From NCBI RefSeq assembly GCF_001424835.1, contig NZ_LMCQ01000020.1, positions 125,384 to 189,383 on the forward strand: 64,000 nucleotides of DNA, written 5' to 3'. Below, piece by piece: positions 1 to 7,900 of this stretch. Within the stretch, counting starts at the first letter, position 1. Each line of letters begins with the position of its first letter. The notes under the pieces are model-generated. The model made no database searches. It worked only from the letters and a program-made list of their open reading frames with translations, and was not told where the DNA came from. The position numbers and the translations under genes are program-made. The DNA is from Variovorax sp. Root318D1 (lineage in GTDB: Bacteria; Pseudomonadota; Gammaproteobacteria; Burkholderiales; Burkholderiaceae_C).

Positions 1-541
1 TGAGCTCCGCCGCCTTGGCGAACTCCTGCGACCAGCCTTCGCCATACGCATCGGAGAAGCCGATGAAGGCCACTGTCTTCACGCCGTTGGCGGCCATGTG
101 CTCGGCAATGGCGAGAGACATCATGATGTCGTTCTGCGGCGTCTTGAAGACCCACTGCTTCTTGGCGTCCATCGGCTCCACGATGCGGGCTGAGGCAGCG
201 ATGGAAATCATCGGCGTCTTGGCTTCGCTCGCCACGTCGATCATCGCGAGCGAATTGGGCGTGGTGGTCGAGCCCAGCACGATGTCGACCTTGTTCTCGG
301 CGATGAGCTTGCGCGTGTTGGCCACGGCCGCCGTGGTGTCGGATGCATCGTCGAGCACGATGTAGTTGATCTTCTGGCCGGCGATGGTCTTGGGCATCAG
401 TGCGATGGTGTTCTTCTCGGGAATGCCGAGCGAGGCGGCCGGACCGGTGGCCGAGAGCGTCACGCCGACGTTGATGTCGGCCCATGCGGCCACGGCGGTG
501 GCGCACAGCGCTGCAATCAGCAGGGGCTTGAAGAATTTCAT
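1..541 (-). CDS. Liv-type ABC transporter substrate-binding protein (C-terminus beyond window)
   Basis: Periplasmic binding protein of the branched-chain amino acid (LivJ/LivK, type I) family that delivers a ligand to an ABC importer. The first 180 residues are present and the reading frame is open at the left edge. An ATG at 541 begins a signal peptide ending near AAWA, followed by DINVGVTLSATGPAASLG, the usual start of the mature protein in this family. A GGAGA ribosome site lies upstream. It follows paaE by 34 bases on the same strand, so it is probably the next gene of the paa operon; the ligand may therefore be phenylacetate or a related aromatic acid rather than an amino acid (inference). 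Confidence 0.85.
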   Translation of the reverse strand, partial: MKFFKPLLIAALCATAVAAWADINVGVTLSATGPAASLGIPEKNTIALMPKTIAGQKINYIVLDDASDTTAAVANTRKLIAENKVDIVLGSTTTPNSLAMIDVASEAKTPMISIAASARIVEPMDAKKQWVFKTPQNDIMMSLAIAEHMAANGVKTVAFIGFSDAYGEGWSQEFAKAAEL

Positions 542-575
542 TTGGTTTGTCTCCGGTTGAAAAATTGTTATGGGG

Positions 576-1670
576 TCAGCGCTCGTCGAAGGACAGGATC
601 ACGCGTTCGGTGAGAGGGTGCGACTGGCAGGTCAGCACGAAGCCCGCGGCCACTTCATTCTTGTCGAGTGCAAAGTTTCTTTCCATGCGGACTTCCCCCT
701 CCACGAGCTTGGCGCGGCAGGTGCCGCACACGCCGGAGGTGCAAGAGAACGGCACCTCGAGCCCGGCCGCGGAAGCCGCATCGAGGATGCTCGGCTGCCC
801 TTCGGTGAATGTGATCTCGCGCTGCAGGCCGTCGCGCACGATGGTGATGCGCGCCTGCTTGGCGTCGCCCGGAAGGGCCTGGTGCACCACCGCGCCAACC
901 TCGCCGGCCGTGGCGCCTGAAGGCAGCGCAACGCCGAAGCGCTCGATGTGGATGCGCTCTTCGGGCACGCCCGCCGCGAGCAAGGCGGCCTCGGCCTCGT
1001 CGTTCATCTGGAACGGGCCGCAGATGTATGCATGGTCGATGCTCGCCGCCGGCACCAGCGTGCCCAGGAACTCGCCGATCTTCTCGCGGTTCATCACGCC
1101 GAAGCCCAGCGGCGAATCGGTGTGCTCGTCGGAGAACACATGCAACAGCACGAGTCGCGTCATGTAGCGGTTCTTCAGGTCCTCGATCTCTTCCTTGAAC
1201 ATCGTGGACTGCAGCTGGCGGTTGCCGTAGATCAGCGTGAAGCGGCTCCGGGGTTCGCGCGCCAGAACGGTCTTCATGATCGACAAAATCGGCGTAATGC
1301 CGCTGCCGCCGGCAATGCCAACGTGGTGGCGCGCGGAAGCCGGCTCGATCGGCACGAAGAAGCGGCCCTGCGGCGCCATGACCTGCACTATGTCGCCGGG
1401 CTGCAGATGCGCGTTGATCCAGTTGGAAAACACGCCGCCCTGCACCTTGCGCACGCCCACGCGCAGCTCGCCGTCATCGAGGCCGGCGCAGATCGAGTAA
1501 GACCGGCGCAGGTCCTGCCCGTCGATGTCTCCGCGCAAGGTGAGGTACTGGCCTTGCGTGAAGCCGAAGACCTCGCGCAACTCGGGCGGCACTTCGAACG
1601 AGACGATGACGGCCTCCGAGGTGTCGGGCTCGACGACCTTCACGCGCAGCGGGTGGAAGAGGGTGCTCAT
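576..1670 (-). CDS. paaE: Phenylacetyl-CoA epoxidase, reductase subunit PaaE
   Basis: Passes electrons from NADPH through FAD and a 2Fe-2S cluster to the di-iron oxygenase PaaABC, which epoxidises the ring of phenylacetyl-CoA. The 364 residues show a ferredoxin-NADP reductase fold (FAD motif RRSYSICAG near residue 55, pyridine-nucleotide loop GGSGITPILS near 120) followed by a plant-type ferredoxin domain with cluster cysteines C310, C315, C318 and C348. Length and domain order match E. coli PaaE. Its ATG lies 3 bases after the paaD stop, consistent with coupled translation. The older literature calls this gene paaK. Confidence 0.95.
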   Translation of the reverse strand: MSTLFHPLRVKVVEPDTSEAVIVSFEVPPELREVFGFTQGQYLTLRGDIDGQDLRRSYSICAGLDDGELRVGVRKVQGGVFSNWINAHLQPGDIVQVMAPQGRFFVPIEPASARHHVGIAGGSGITPILSIMKTVLAREPRSRFTLIYGNRQLQSTMFKEEIEDLKNRYMTRLVLLHVFSDEHTDSPLGFGVMNREKIGEFLGTLVPAASIDHAYICGPFQMNDEAEAALLAAGVPEERIHIERFGVALPSGATAGEVGAVVHQALPGDAKQARITIVRDGLQREITFTEGQPSILDAASAAGLEVPFSCTSGVCGTCRAKLVEGEVRMERNFALDKNEVAAGFVLTCQSHPLTERVILSFDER

Positions 1671-1673
1671 CGT

Positions 1674-2207
1674 CTAGATCGGCTTGAAATGTTCGAAGGG
1701 CTCGCGGCAGGCCATGCAGCGGTAGAGCGCCTTGCAGGCGGTGGAGCCGAAAGCGGAAAGGCGCTCGGTGCGCTCGCTCGCGCAGCGCGGGCAGGCGATG
1801 CTTTCTTTCACGCCGGCAATGCGGCCGAAGAGGCGGATGGGCATCGCGGTGCCGGCGGCTGCTTCGGGCGTGAGGTGGGCCGGCGGCGCGATGCCGTAGG
1901 CCTTGAGCTTGGCGCGGCCTTCCTCGCTGATCCAGTCGCTGCTCCAGGCCGGCGCGCGGCGCAAGGTGGCGCGTGCGCGGCCGAGGCCGGCTTGTTCGAT
2001 GGCGGCCAGCACGTCGTGCTCGATGGCTTCGGTCGCAGGGCAACCCGAGTAGGTCGGCGTGAGAACGATCTCCAGCCCGTCGTCATGTTCGACCACGTCG
2101 CGCACGATGCCCAGGTCGCAGACCGACACGGCCGGCACTTCAGGATCGAGCACGGTGTGCAGCACGGCCCAGGCCGCGTCGACGCGCGATGCGACGGCGT
2201 TGTTCAC
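1674..2207 (-). CDS. paaD: Phenylacetyl-CoA epoxidase subunit PaaD
   Basis: PaaD is the small protein of the epoxidase operon with a DUF59/MIP18-like N-terminal domain, thought to help assemble the metal centres rather than to catalyse. The protein of 177 residues carries the DUF59-like segment (LDPEVPAVSVCDLGIVRDV, then PTYSGCPATEAI with its conserved cysteine) and a C-terminal zinc-ribbon-like part with CPRC and CMAC pairs. No ATG fits; I chose the GTG at 2207, which overlaps the paaC stop by 4 bases and sits 6 bases after GGAGG. A GTG at 2210 is the alternative. The same frame stays open far upstream, but that part is a shadow of paaC. Confidence 0.9.
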   Translation of the reverse strand: MNNAVASRVDAAWAVLHTVLDPEVPAVSVCDLGIVRDVVEHDDGLEIVLTPTYSGCPATEAIEHDVLAAIEQAGLGRARATLRRAPAWSSDWISEEGRAKLKAYGIAPPAHLTPEAAAGTAMPIRLFGRIAGVKESIACPRCASERTERLSAFGSTACKALYRCMACREPFEHFKPI

Positions 2208-2983
2208 CACACGCCTCCGGGGTAAGAGCGCTGCAGGTGCTGCATTTCGGCCAGGATGTAGCCCATGTACTCGGTGTGGATGCCCTGCTTTCCGGTGCTG
2301 CGGAAGGCGGCCTCCTTCGGCATCTCGAGGCCAGCGGCGTCGAGCACCTGCTGCATCTCGGCGAACCACGGTTCGCGCAGATCGCTCCACGCGGGGCCGA
2401 GGCCCGTTGCGCTGGCCTCCGCGTCGACCGCATCGATCTCGAAGAGCTCCGGGACATAGAGCCAGAGCTGCTTCAACGCACGTTCGGTGCGGCGGCGCGA
2501 TTCCTCGGTGCCGTCGCCAAGCCGCACCACCCAGTCGCCCGAGTGCTGCTGGTGGTAGCGCGCTTCCTTCACGGCCTTGCCGGCAATGGCGGCTACCTCG
2601 GCATCGTTCGACGCCGCGAGGCGTTGCCACAGCAGCTTGAGCAGCGTGGCGACCATGGTGTTGCGCACCACGGCAAAGGCGAAGTCGCCGCGCGGCAGTT
2701 CGACGAGCGTGAGGTTGAAGTAGTCGCGCTCGTCGCGAAGATAGGCGAGCTGGTCTTCGTCATGTTCGCGGCCGCTGCCTTCGAGCTTGCCGGCATGCGT
2801 GAGCAGCGCGCGCGCCTGTCCGACGAGGTCGAGCGCGATGTTGGCCATTGCGATGTCTTCTTCCAGCACAGGCGCATGGCCGCACCATTCGCCCAGGCGC
2901 TGCGCGAGCACCAGGCAGGTATCGCCGATGCGCAGAAGGTATTGCACTGCGGGGGTGCGGTTCAGTTCGATCGATGCTTGCAT
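2204..2983 (-). CDS. paaC: Phenylacetyl-CoA epoxidase structural subunit PaaC
   Basis: Non-catalytic ferritin-like partner of PaaA in the PaaABCE ring-epoxidising complex. The protein is 259 residues, the family's usual length, and contains the typical helical segments (NIALDLVGQARALLTHAG, then DEDQLAYLRDERDYFN). It is separated from paaB by 171 bases that hold two REP-like repeats, whereas its 3' end overlaps paaD. The gap means that PaaB and PaaC, normally translationally adjacent, are separated here by structured RNA. Confidence 0.94.
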   Translation of the reverse strand: MQASIELNRTPAVQYLLRIGDTCLVLAQRLGEWCGHAPVLEEDIAMANIALDLVGQARALLTHAGKLEGSGREHDEDQLAYLRDERDYFNLTLVELPRGDFAFAVVRNTMVATLLKLLWQRLAASNDAEVAAIAGKAVKEARYHQQHSGDWVVRLGDGTEESRRRTERALKQLWLYVPELFEIDAVDAEASATGLGPAWSDLREPWFAEMQQVLDAAGLEMPKEAAFRSTGKQGIHTEYMGYILAEMQHLQRSYPGGVW

Positions 2984-3006
2984 TCAGTGGCTCCAACTCT
3001 GTCTTG

Positions 3007-3118
3007 CTCCCTCTCCCCTTGGGGAGAGGGTGGGGTGAGGGCGTGGGCTGTGGAAGAGACCTGTCGGTGGCGAAGGCCGGCGGCCCTCACCCTAGCCCTC
3101 TCCCAGAGGGAGAGGGGA
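3007..3118. repeat. Inverted pair of REP-like repeats between paaB and paaC
   Basis: Two copies of a roughly 35-base unit face each other: 3007-3042 reads CTCCCTCTCCCCTTGGGGAG and continues with AGGGTGGGGTGAGGGC, and 3083-3118 is the reverse complement of a close variant ending in the same GGTGAGGGC. Each unit is itself a small hairpin (CCCTCTCCC paired with GGGAGAGGG), so the pair has the architecture of a REP doublet or REPIN. A third, single copy lies at 35265-35299, with the same GTCTTG in front of CTCCCTCT. The element is inside the paa operon, so it will be transcribed and may affect the relative yield of PaaAB and PaaCDE. Confidence 0.85.
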
Positions 3119-3154
3119 CAACTCGAAGTCCATTCGCGGGCGCTCATCAAGGTC

Positions 3155-3451
3155 TCACATGTGGTCGACTGACTTGGGCAGCGAATAGAACGTCGGATGG
3201 CGATACACCTTGTCTTCCGCCGGATCGAAGTACATGTCCTTGTCACCCGGATCGCTGGCCACGATCTGGTCGGAGCGCACCACCCAGATGCTGCTGCCTT
3301 CCTGTCGGCGCGTGTACACGTCGCGCGCCATCTGGATTGCCATCTTCGGATCGGCCGCATGCAGGCTGCCGCAATGCTTGTGGTCGAGCCCGGCCTTGCT
3401 GCGCACGAACACCTCCCACAGGGGCCACTCTTGTTGAATGTCGGCGCTCAT
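3155..3451 (-). CDS. paaB: Phenylacetyl-CoA epoxidase subunit PaaB
   Basis: Small subunit of the phenylacetyl-CoA epoxidase that bridges PaaAC heterodimers. The protein is 98 residues (E. coli PaaB is 95), beginning MSADIQQEWPLWEVFVRSKA, with the family's HKHCGSLHAADPKMA and IWVVRSDQI segments. The ATG at 3451 overlaps the paaA stop in an ATGA junction, which fixes the start; the much longer open frame upstream is antisense or shadow sequence over paaA and paaK. Confidence 0.94.
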   Translation of the reverse strand: MSADIQQEWPLWEVFVRSKAGLDHKHCGSLHAADPKMAIQMARDVYTRRQEGSSIWVVRSDQIVASDPGDKDMYFDPAEDKVYRHPTFYSLPKSVDHM

Positions 3452-4461
3452 GCGGCCTCCTTCATTGGTTGTTTGTTGGCGTGGGCCATCGCGGCTTCGC
3501 GCACCCACGCGCCTTCTTCCCATGCATCGACACGGGCTTGCAGGCGCTCGCGATTGCAGGGGCCGTCGCCGCCGATCACGCGCCAGAACTCGCTCCAGTC
3601 GATGGTGCCGAAGTCGTGCGCCTGGCGCTCTTCGTTCCACTTCAGGTCGGGGTCGGGCAGCGTCACGCCGAGGATGCGCGCTTGCTCGACGGCGGCGTCG
3701 ATGAACTTCTGGCGCAATTCGTCGTTGCTGAAGCGCTTGATGCCCCAGCGCATCGACTGCGCGCTGTTGGGCGACTGGTCGTCCGGCGGGCCGAACATCA
3801 TGATCGAGGGCCACCACCAGCGGTTGACCGCGTCCTGCACCATCGCCTTCTGCGCCTGGGTGCCGCGGGTCATCATGGTCAGCAGGGCTTCGTAGCCCTG
3901 GCGCTGGTGAAAACTTTCCTCGCGGCAGATGCGGATCATGGCGCGCGCATACGGCGCATACGAGCAGCGGCAGATCGGCACTTGGTTCATGATGGCCGCG
4001 CCGTCCACCAGCCAGCCGATGGTGCCCATGTCGGCCCAGGTCAGCGTGGGGTAATTGAAGATCGAGCTGTACTTGGCCTTGCCGGTGTGCAGCGCCTCGA
4101 ACATCTGGTCGCGCGAAGTGCCCAGCGTTTCGGCAGCGGCATAAAGGTAGAGCCCGTGGCCGCCTTCGTCCTGCACCTTGGCCAGCAGGATGGCCTTGCG
4201 CTTGAGCGTGGGCGCGCGGCCGATCCAGTTTCCCTCGGGCAGCATGCCGACGATCTCCGAATGCGCGTGCTGGCTGATCTGCCGCACCAGCGTCTTGCGG
4301 TAGTGCTCGGGCATCCAGTCTTTCGCCTCGATGAAATCGCCGGCGTCGATGTGCGTGTCGAACCGCTCCTCGAGCCGCATTTCTTCGGCCGAGCGCACGG
4401 CTTTCTTCCTGCCGTCGTCGCCGGCGTCCTTGCCCGCGGTGTCCATTGCTTGGGTGTACAT
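3448..4461 (-). CDS. paaA: Phenylacetyl-CoA epoxidase catalytic subunit PaaA
   Basis: Catalytic di-iron subunit of the PaaABCDE multicomponent oxygenase that makes ring-1,2-epoxyphenylacetyl-CoA under aerobic conditions. The 337 residues include the metal-ligand motif DEGGH (near residue 137) and PEHYRKTLVRQISQHAHSEI, and an EESFHQRQ segment giving the second carboxylate/histidine set. A clear ATG begins MYTQAMDTAGKD. Gap to paaK upstream is 42 bases, and paaB overlaps its end by 4 bases. Confidence 0.96.
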   Translation of the reverse strand: MYTQAMDTAGKDAGDDGRKKAVRSAEEMRLEERFDTHIDAGDFIEAKDWMPEHYRKTLVRQISQHAHSEIVGMLPEGNWIGRAPTLKRKAILLAKVQDEGGHGLYLYAAAETLGTSRDQMFEALHTGKAKYSSIFNYPTLTWADMGTIGWLVDGAAIMNQVPICRCSYAPYARAMIRICREESFHQRQGYEALLTMMTRGTQAQKAMVQDAVNRWWWPSIMMFGPPDDQSPNSAQSMRWGIKRFSNDELRQKFIDAAVEQARILGVTLPDPDLKWNEERQAHDFGTIDWSEFWRVIGGDGPCNRERLQARVDAWEEGAWVREAAMAHANKQPMKEAA

Positions 4462-4503
4462 GTTCGTGTCCTTTGCAAAAGGGTTGATGAACGGCGCGCG
4501 CGC

Positions 4504-5820
4504 TCAGCGCGGGCGCGTGTCGATCACGCGGCGGGCCTTGCCGGTCTGCGTGCGTTCGATGGAATCGGGGTCGAACACGCGCACCGCCGTCGAGATGCCG
4601 ACCAGCGTCTTCACGCGTTCCTGCACCCAGGCGGCGATGGCCTTGCGCTCGGCTTCGTCGATGGCCGCCTTGCGGTGGTCGAGTTCGCAGTGCACCTCGA
4701 CCTCGTCGAGCAGGCCGTCGCGGCGCACATGCACCTGGTAGATGCCCGATAGGCGCTCGTGCGCGAGCACGATTTCTTCCACTTGCGTGGGAAAGACGTT
4801 GACGCCGCGAATGATCATCATGTCGTCGCTGCGCCCGACGATCTTGCCCATGCGGCGGAAGGCGCGCGAGGTCGGCGGCAACAGGCGCGTGAGGTCGCGC
4901 GTGCGGTAGCGCACGATCGGCATGGCCTCCTTGCTGAGCGAGGTGAAGACCAGTTCGCCTTCCTCGCCGTCGGCCTTCAGCTCGCCGGTGTCGGGGTCGA
5001 TGATCTCGGGGTAGAAGTGGTCTTCCCAGATCACCGGGCCGTCCTTGCTCTCGACGCATTCGCTGGCCACGCCCGGACCCATCACTTCGGAGAGGCCGTA
5101 AATGTCGACCGCATCGATGCCGGCCTTGCCCTCGATGTCGCGGCGCATGGCTTCGGTCCACGGCTCGGCGCCGAAGATGCCGATCTTCAGCGAGCTGTCT
5201 TTCGCATCGAGGCCCTGGCGCTCGAACTGCTCGATGATCACCTGCATGTAGCTGGGCGTGACCATGATGATGTCGGGCTTGAAGTCCTGGATCAGCTGCA
5301 CCTGCTTCTCGGTCTGGCCGCCCGACATCGGAATGACTGTGCAGCCCGCGCGCTCGGCGCCGTAGTGGGCACCAAGGCCGCCTGTGAAAAGTCCGTAGCC
5401 ATAGGCCACGTGGATCATGTCGCCGGCGCGGCCGCCCGCGGCGCGGATGGAGCGCGCAACGAGGTCGGCCCAGGTGTCGATGTCCTTCAGCGTGTAGCCC
5501 ACCACGGTCGGCTTGCCGGTGGTGCCCGACGACGCATGGATGCGCGCAACCTGCGTGCGCGGCACGGCGAACATGCCGAAGGGATAGTTGTCGCGCAGGT
5601 CGCTCTTCACCGTGAACGGAAACTTCGACAGGTCCGCGAGCGTCTTCAGGTCGTTCGGGTGCACGCCCTTGCCATCGAAGGCCTTGCGGTAGTGCGGCAC
5701 GTTGTCGTACGCACGCTGCAGCGTGGCGCGCAGGCGCCGAATCTGCAGCGCGATGATTTCATCGCGGCTCGCAGTTTCGATGGGCTCGAGCTCGCCGGGT
5801 GCGGGGTGTCTGGCTGTCAT
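4504..5820 (-). CDS. paaK: Phenylacetate-CoA ligase
   Basis: AMP-forming ligase that activates phenylacetate to phenylacetyl-CoA, the committing step of the pathway. The protein of 438 residues has the adenylate-forming P-loop ASSGTTGKPT at 96-105, the YGLSEVMGPG motif and the RSDDMMIIRGVNVFP hinge region. I start it at the ATG at 5820, which is preceded by GGAGA at a suitable distance; an in-frame TTG at 5844 would overlap the end of paaI and would add 8 residues not expected in the family. The gene lies 13 bases after paaI. Confidence 0.95.
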   Translation of the reverse strand: MTARHPAPGELEPIETASRDEIIALQIRRLRATLQRAYDNVPHYRKAFDGKGVHPNDLKTLADLSKFPFTVKSDLRDNYPFGMFAVPRTQVARIHASSGTTGKPTVVGYTLKDIDTWADLVARSIRAAGGRAGDMIHVAYGYGLFTGGLGAHYGAERAGCTVIPMSGGQTEKQVQLIQDFKPDIIMVTPSYMQVIIEQFERQGLDAKDSSLKIGIFGAEPWTEAMRRDIEGKAGIDAVDIYGLSEVMGPGVASECVESKDGPVIWEDHFYPEIIDPDTGELKADGEEGELVFTSLSKEAMPIVRYRTRDLTRLLPPTSRAFRRMGKIVGRSDDMMIIRGVNVFPTQVEEIVLAHERLSGIYQVHVRRDGLLDEVEVHCELDHRKAAIDEAERKAIAAWVQERVKTLVGISTAVRVFDPDSIERTQTGKARRVIDTRPR

Positions 5821-5833
5821 GGGGCGTGTCTCC

Positions 5834-6277
5834 TCAGGCGGCAACGGCGGGGCGGCCCTTGGCGGTGTAGGAGCGGCCGCGAAAGATTGCGATGCGCTCG
5901 CCGCGCTGGTTGGTGATTTCGGCGTCGTACACGCCGGTGCGGCCGGCCTTAGAGACCTCGAAGCAGCGCGCGGTGAGCACGTCGCCTTCGCGCGCCGGTG
6001 CGATGAAGTCGATCGAGAAGCCAGAGGCCACCGTCAGCTCGTTGTACGAGTTGCAGGCGAAGGCAAAGGTGGAGTCGGCCAGCGTGGCCATGAAGCCCCC
6101 GTGGCAGATGGCGTGGCCGTTGAGCATGTCGGTGCGCACGCGCATCTCGAGCGTGGCCTCGCCCGGGGCGATCTCGACGATGCGCATGCCGAGGCCCTTG
6201 CTCGCGTTGTCGTTCGCGAACATGCCGTCGCGGACGTACTCGGCGGTTTGCTGCGGGGTGCGGGTGGTGTCGATCAT
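5834..6277 (-). CDS. paaI: Hydroxyphenylacetyl-CoA / acyl-CoA thioesterase PaaI
   Basis: Hotdog-fold thioesterase thought to rescue CoA from stalled or dead-end phenylacetate intermediates. The protein is 147 residues, close to E. coli PaaI (140). The motif NGHAICHGGFMATLAD (about 53-68) supplies the HGG turn and the helix bearing the catalytic aspartate D68. The gene sits between paaG (3 bases upstream) and paaK, so it is co-transcribed with both. Confidence 0.93.
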   Translation of the reverse strand: MIDTTRTPQQTAEYVRDGMFANDNASKGLGMRIVEIAPGEATLEMRVRTDMLNGHAICHGGFMATLADSTFAFACNSYNELTVASGFSIDFIAPAREGDVLTARCFEVSKAGRTGVYDAEITNQRGERIAIFRGRSYTAKGRPAVAA

Positions 6278-6280
6278 GGC

Positions 6281-7084
6281 TCAGCGGTCCTTGAACGCCG
6301 GCGCGCGCTTGGCGCGGAAGGCCTCGACGCCTTCGCGGTAGTCGTTGGCGTTGCCCAGGTCGCGTTGGATGCGGGCTTCTTCGCCAAGTGCGGCGTCGAG
6401 GTTCATGTCCTGCGCCGCGGCCATCGCTTGGCGCGTGGCAACGAGGGCGCGCGTCGGCATGCCAGCCAGCTTCAGCGCCAGTGCGGCGGCCGTTTCAGCC
6501 AGTGCCGCGTCGTCCACGCACTGCCAGATCAGGCCTATGCGCGCGGCTTCTTCGGCCGGCAGCTTGTCGCCCAGCATCGCAATGCCCAACGCGCGCGCCG
6601 ATCCCACGAGCCGGGGCAGCAGCCACGTGCCGCCGGTGTCGGGCACGAGGCCGATCTTGGTGAACGCCTGAATGAAGCTGGCTGAACGCGCGGCGACCAC
6701 CAGGTCGCAACACAGCGCGATGTTGGCGCCCGCTCCGGCGGCTACGCCGTTCACCGCTGCGATCACGGGCACCGGCATCGAGCGCAGGCGCGCCACCAGC
6801 GGGGCGTAGTAAGTGGAGATGACATGGCCCAGGTCCTTGGGCGCGGCACCGGGCGCGGGATCAGGCGCGACGGAGGGGTCGGCCAAGTCCTGCCCGGCGC
6901 AGAAGCCGCGGCCGGCACCTGTGAGCACGACGCAGCGCACGCTCTCGTCACGCGCCGCAAGGTCGAGCGCGGCCATCAACTCGGCATGCAATTCCGTCGT
7001 GAAGCTGTTGAGCGCCGCGGGGCGGTTAAGGCTCAGCGTGCGCACTGCGTCGGCATTGCTGGTGAGAACTAAAGGTTCGGGCAT
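6281..7084 (-). CDS. paaG: Ring-1,2-epoxyphenylacetyl-CoA isomerase PaaG
   Basis: Enoyl-CoA hydratase/isomerase-fold enzyme that converts the epoxide to the seven-membered oxepin-CoA. The 267 residues contain GAGRGFCAGQDLADP (oxyanion hole), AAVNGVAAGAGANIALCCDL, and FIQAFTKIGLVPDTGGTWLL, all close to E. coli PaaG (262 residues). I use the ATG at 7084 (MPEPLVLTSN); upstream in-frame starts at 7099 and 7126 would add a tail that the family lacks. First gene of the paa operon, its start is 52 bases from the PaaR-like operator. Confidence 0.92.
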   Translation of the reverse strand: MPEPLVLTSNADAVRTLSLNRPAALNSFTTELHAELMAALDLAARDESVRCVVLTGAGRGFCAGQDLADPSVAPDPAPGAAPKDLGHVISTYYAPLVARLRSMPVPVIAAVNGVAAGAGANIALCCDLVVAARSASFIQAFTKIGLVPDTGGTWLLPRLVGSARALGIAMLGDKLPAEEAARIGLIWQCVDDAALAETAAALALKLAGMPTRALVATRQAMAAAQDMNLDAALGEEARIQRDLGNANDYREGVEAFRAKRAPAFKDR

Positions 7085-7132
7085 GGGCTTGGCTCTCATC
7101 CTTGAAGAGGGGGAATCGGCCTGCAAACACTA

Positions 7133-7161
7133 TTGACCGACCGTCCGGTAGATTTTAAGAT
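7133..7161 (+). promoter_or_regulatory. paaY promoter enclosing a PaaR-like operator
   Basis: On the plus strand TTGACC (7133-7138) and TAAGAT (7156-7161) are separated by 17 bases, a good sigma-70 arrangement reading toward paaY. The spacer contains ACCGACCGTCCGGT (7136-7149), an imperfect palindrome with 10 of 14 symmetric positions that resembles the operators described for TetR-type PaaR repressors of betaproteobacteria (family recollection). A repressor bound here would cover the -35 to -10 spacer. The site also lies about 50 bases upstream of paaG, so both divergent units could answer to one operator. A further ACCGACCG half-site occurs at 7224-7231 just before the paaY start. Confidence 0.6.
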
Positions 7162-7232
7162 CGTCTCCCATGACGACACAAGCGGGTTGAGTCGGGGCAA
7201 ACCCTGAGCCCGCATACAAGGAGACCGACCGA

Positions 7233-7835
7233 ATGCCCAGCTACTCCATCGACGGCGTGATTCCCGTCGTCGACCAGACGGCCTACGTACATCCCAGCGC
7301 GGTCTTGATTGGTGACGTGATCGTCGGCCCCGGCTGCTACGTAGGCCCTTGCGCGAGCCTGCGCGGCGACTTCGGCCGCATCGTGCTGGAGGAAGGCTCC
7401 AACGTGCAGGACCACTGCTGCATCCACGGCTTTCCCGACCAGGACACGGTGGTCGAGGTCAACGGCCACATCGGCCACGGCGCGATCCTGCACAGCTGCA
7501 TCGTGCGGCGCGACGCGCTGGTGGGTATGAATGCGGTGGTGATGGACGAGGCCGAGATTGGCGAACAGGCCATCGTCGCTGCCTGCGCCTTCGTCCCGGC
7601 CGGCATGAAGGTGCCGCCGCGCTCGCTGGTGGCCGGCATCCCGGCCAAGCTGAAGAAGATGCTCAGCGACGAGGAAATTGCCTGGAAACTCGAAGGTACC
7701 CGGACCTACCAGGCGCTGACCGAGCGCAGCCTCGCGAGCCTGCACGAGGTAACGCCGTTGGAGCAGATGGAACCGGGGCGTCCTCGCCTGCCCGCGACCG
7801 ACGTGCGCTCGCTGATTGCGACGCGGCGCGGTTAG
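7233..7835 (+). CDS. paaY: PaaY, gamma-carbonic-anhydrase-fold thioesterase of the phenylacetate pathway
   Basis: Left-handed beta-helix protein that in E. coli hydrolyses CoA thioesters formed when the pathway overflows, protecting the cell from reactive cyclic intermediates. The 200 residues closely follow E. coli PaaY: HPSAVLIGDVIVGPGCYVGP, ASLRGDFGRIVLEEGSNVQD, HGFPDQDTVVEVNGHIGHGA and LVGMNAVVMDEAEIGE, with the hexapeptide repeat and three metal-ligand histidines. It is divergent from the paa operon and upstream of the regulator paaR, so it is expected to be induced with the pathway. Start is the ATG after AAGGAGA. Confidence 0.92.
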   Translation: MPSYSIDGVIPVVDQTAYVHPSAVLIGDVIVGPGCYVGPCASLRGDFGRIVLEEGSNVQDHCCIHGFPDQDTVVEVNGHIGHGAILHSCIVRRDALVGMNAVVMDEAEIGEQAIVAACAFVPAGMKVPPRSLVAGIPAKLKKMLSDEEIAWKLEGTRTYQALTERSLASLHEVTPLEQMEPGRPRLPATDVRSLIATRRG

Positions 7836-7900
7836 CCGGCGCGCTTCATGCAAGATCGAGGGTTGCCCGCAACTGCCTGTCAAGGAAGAAAGAAGACCCG

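Noticed and set aside
3155..5161. A 668-codon frame that would fuse paaB to a long upstream region
   Set aside because: Only the last 98 codons are PaaB; the rest is an Arg/His-rich shadow across paaA and paaK, and the ATGA junction fixes the real start.
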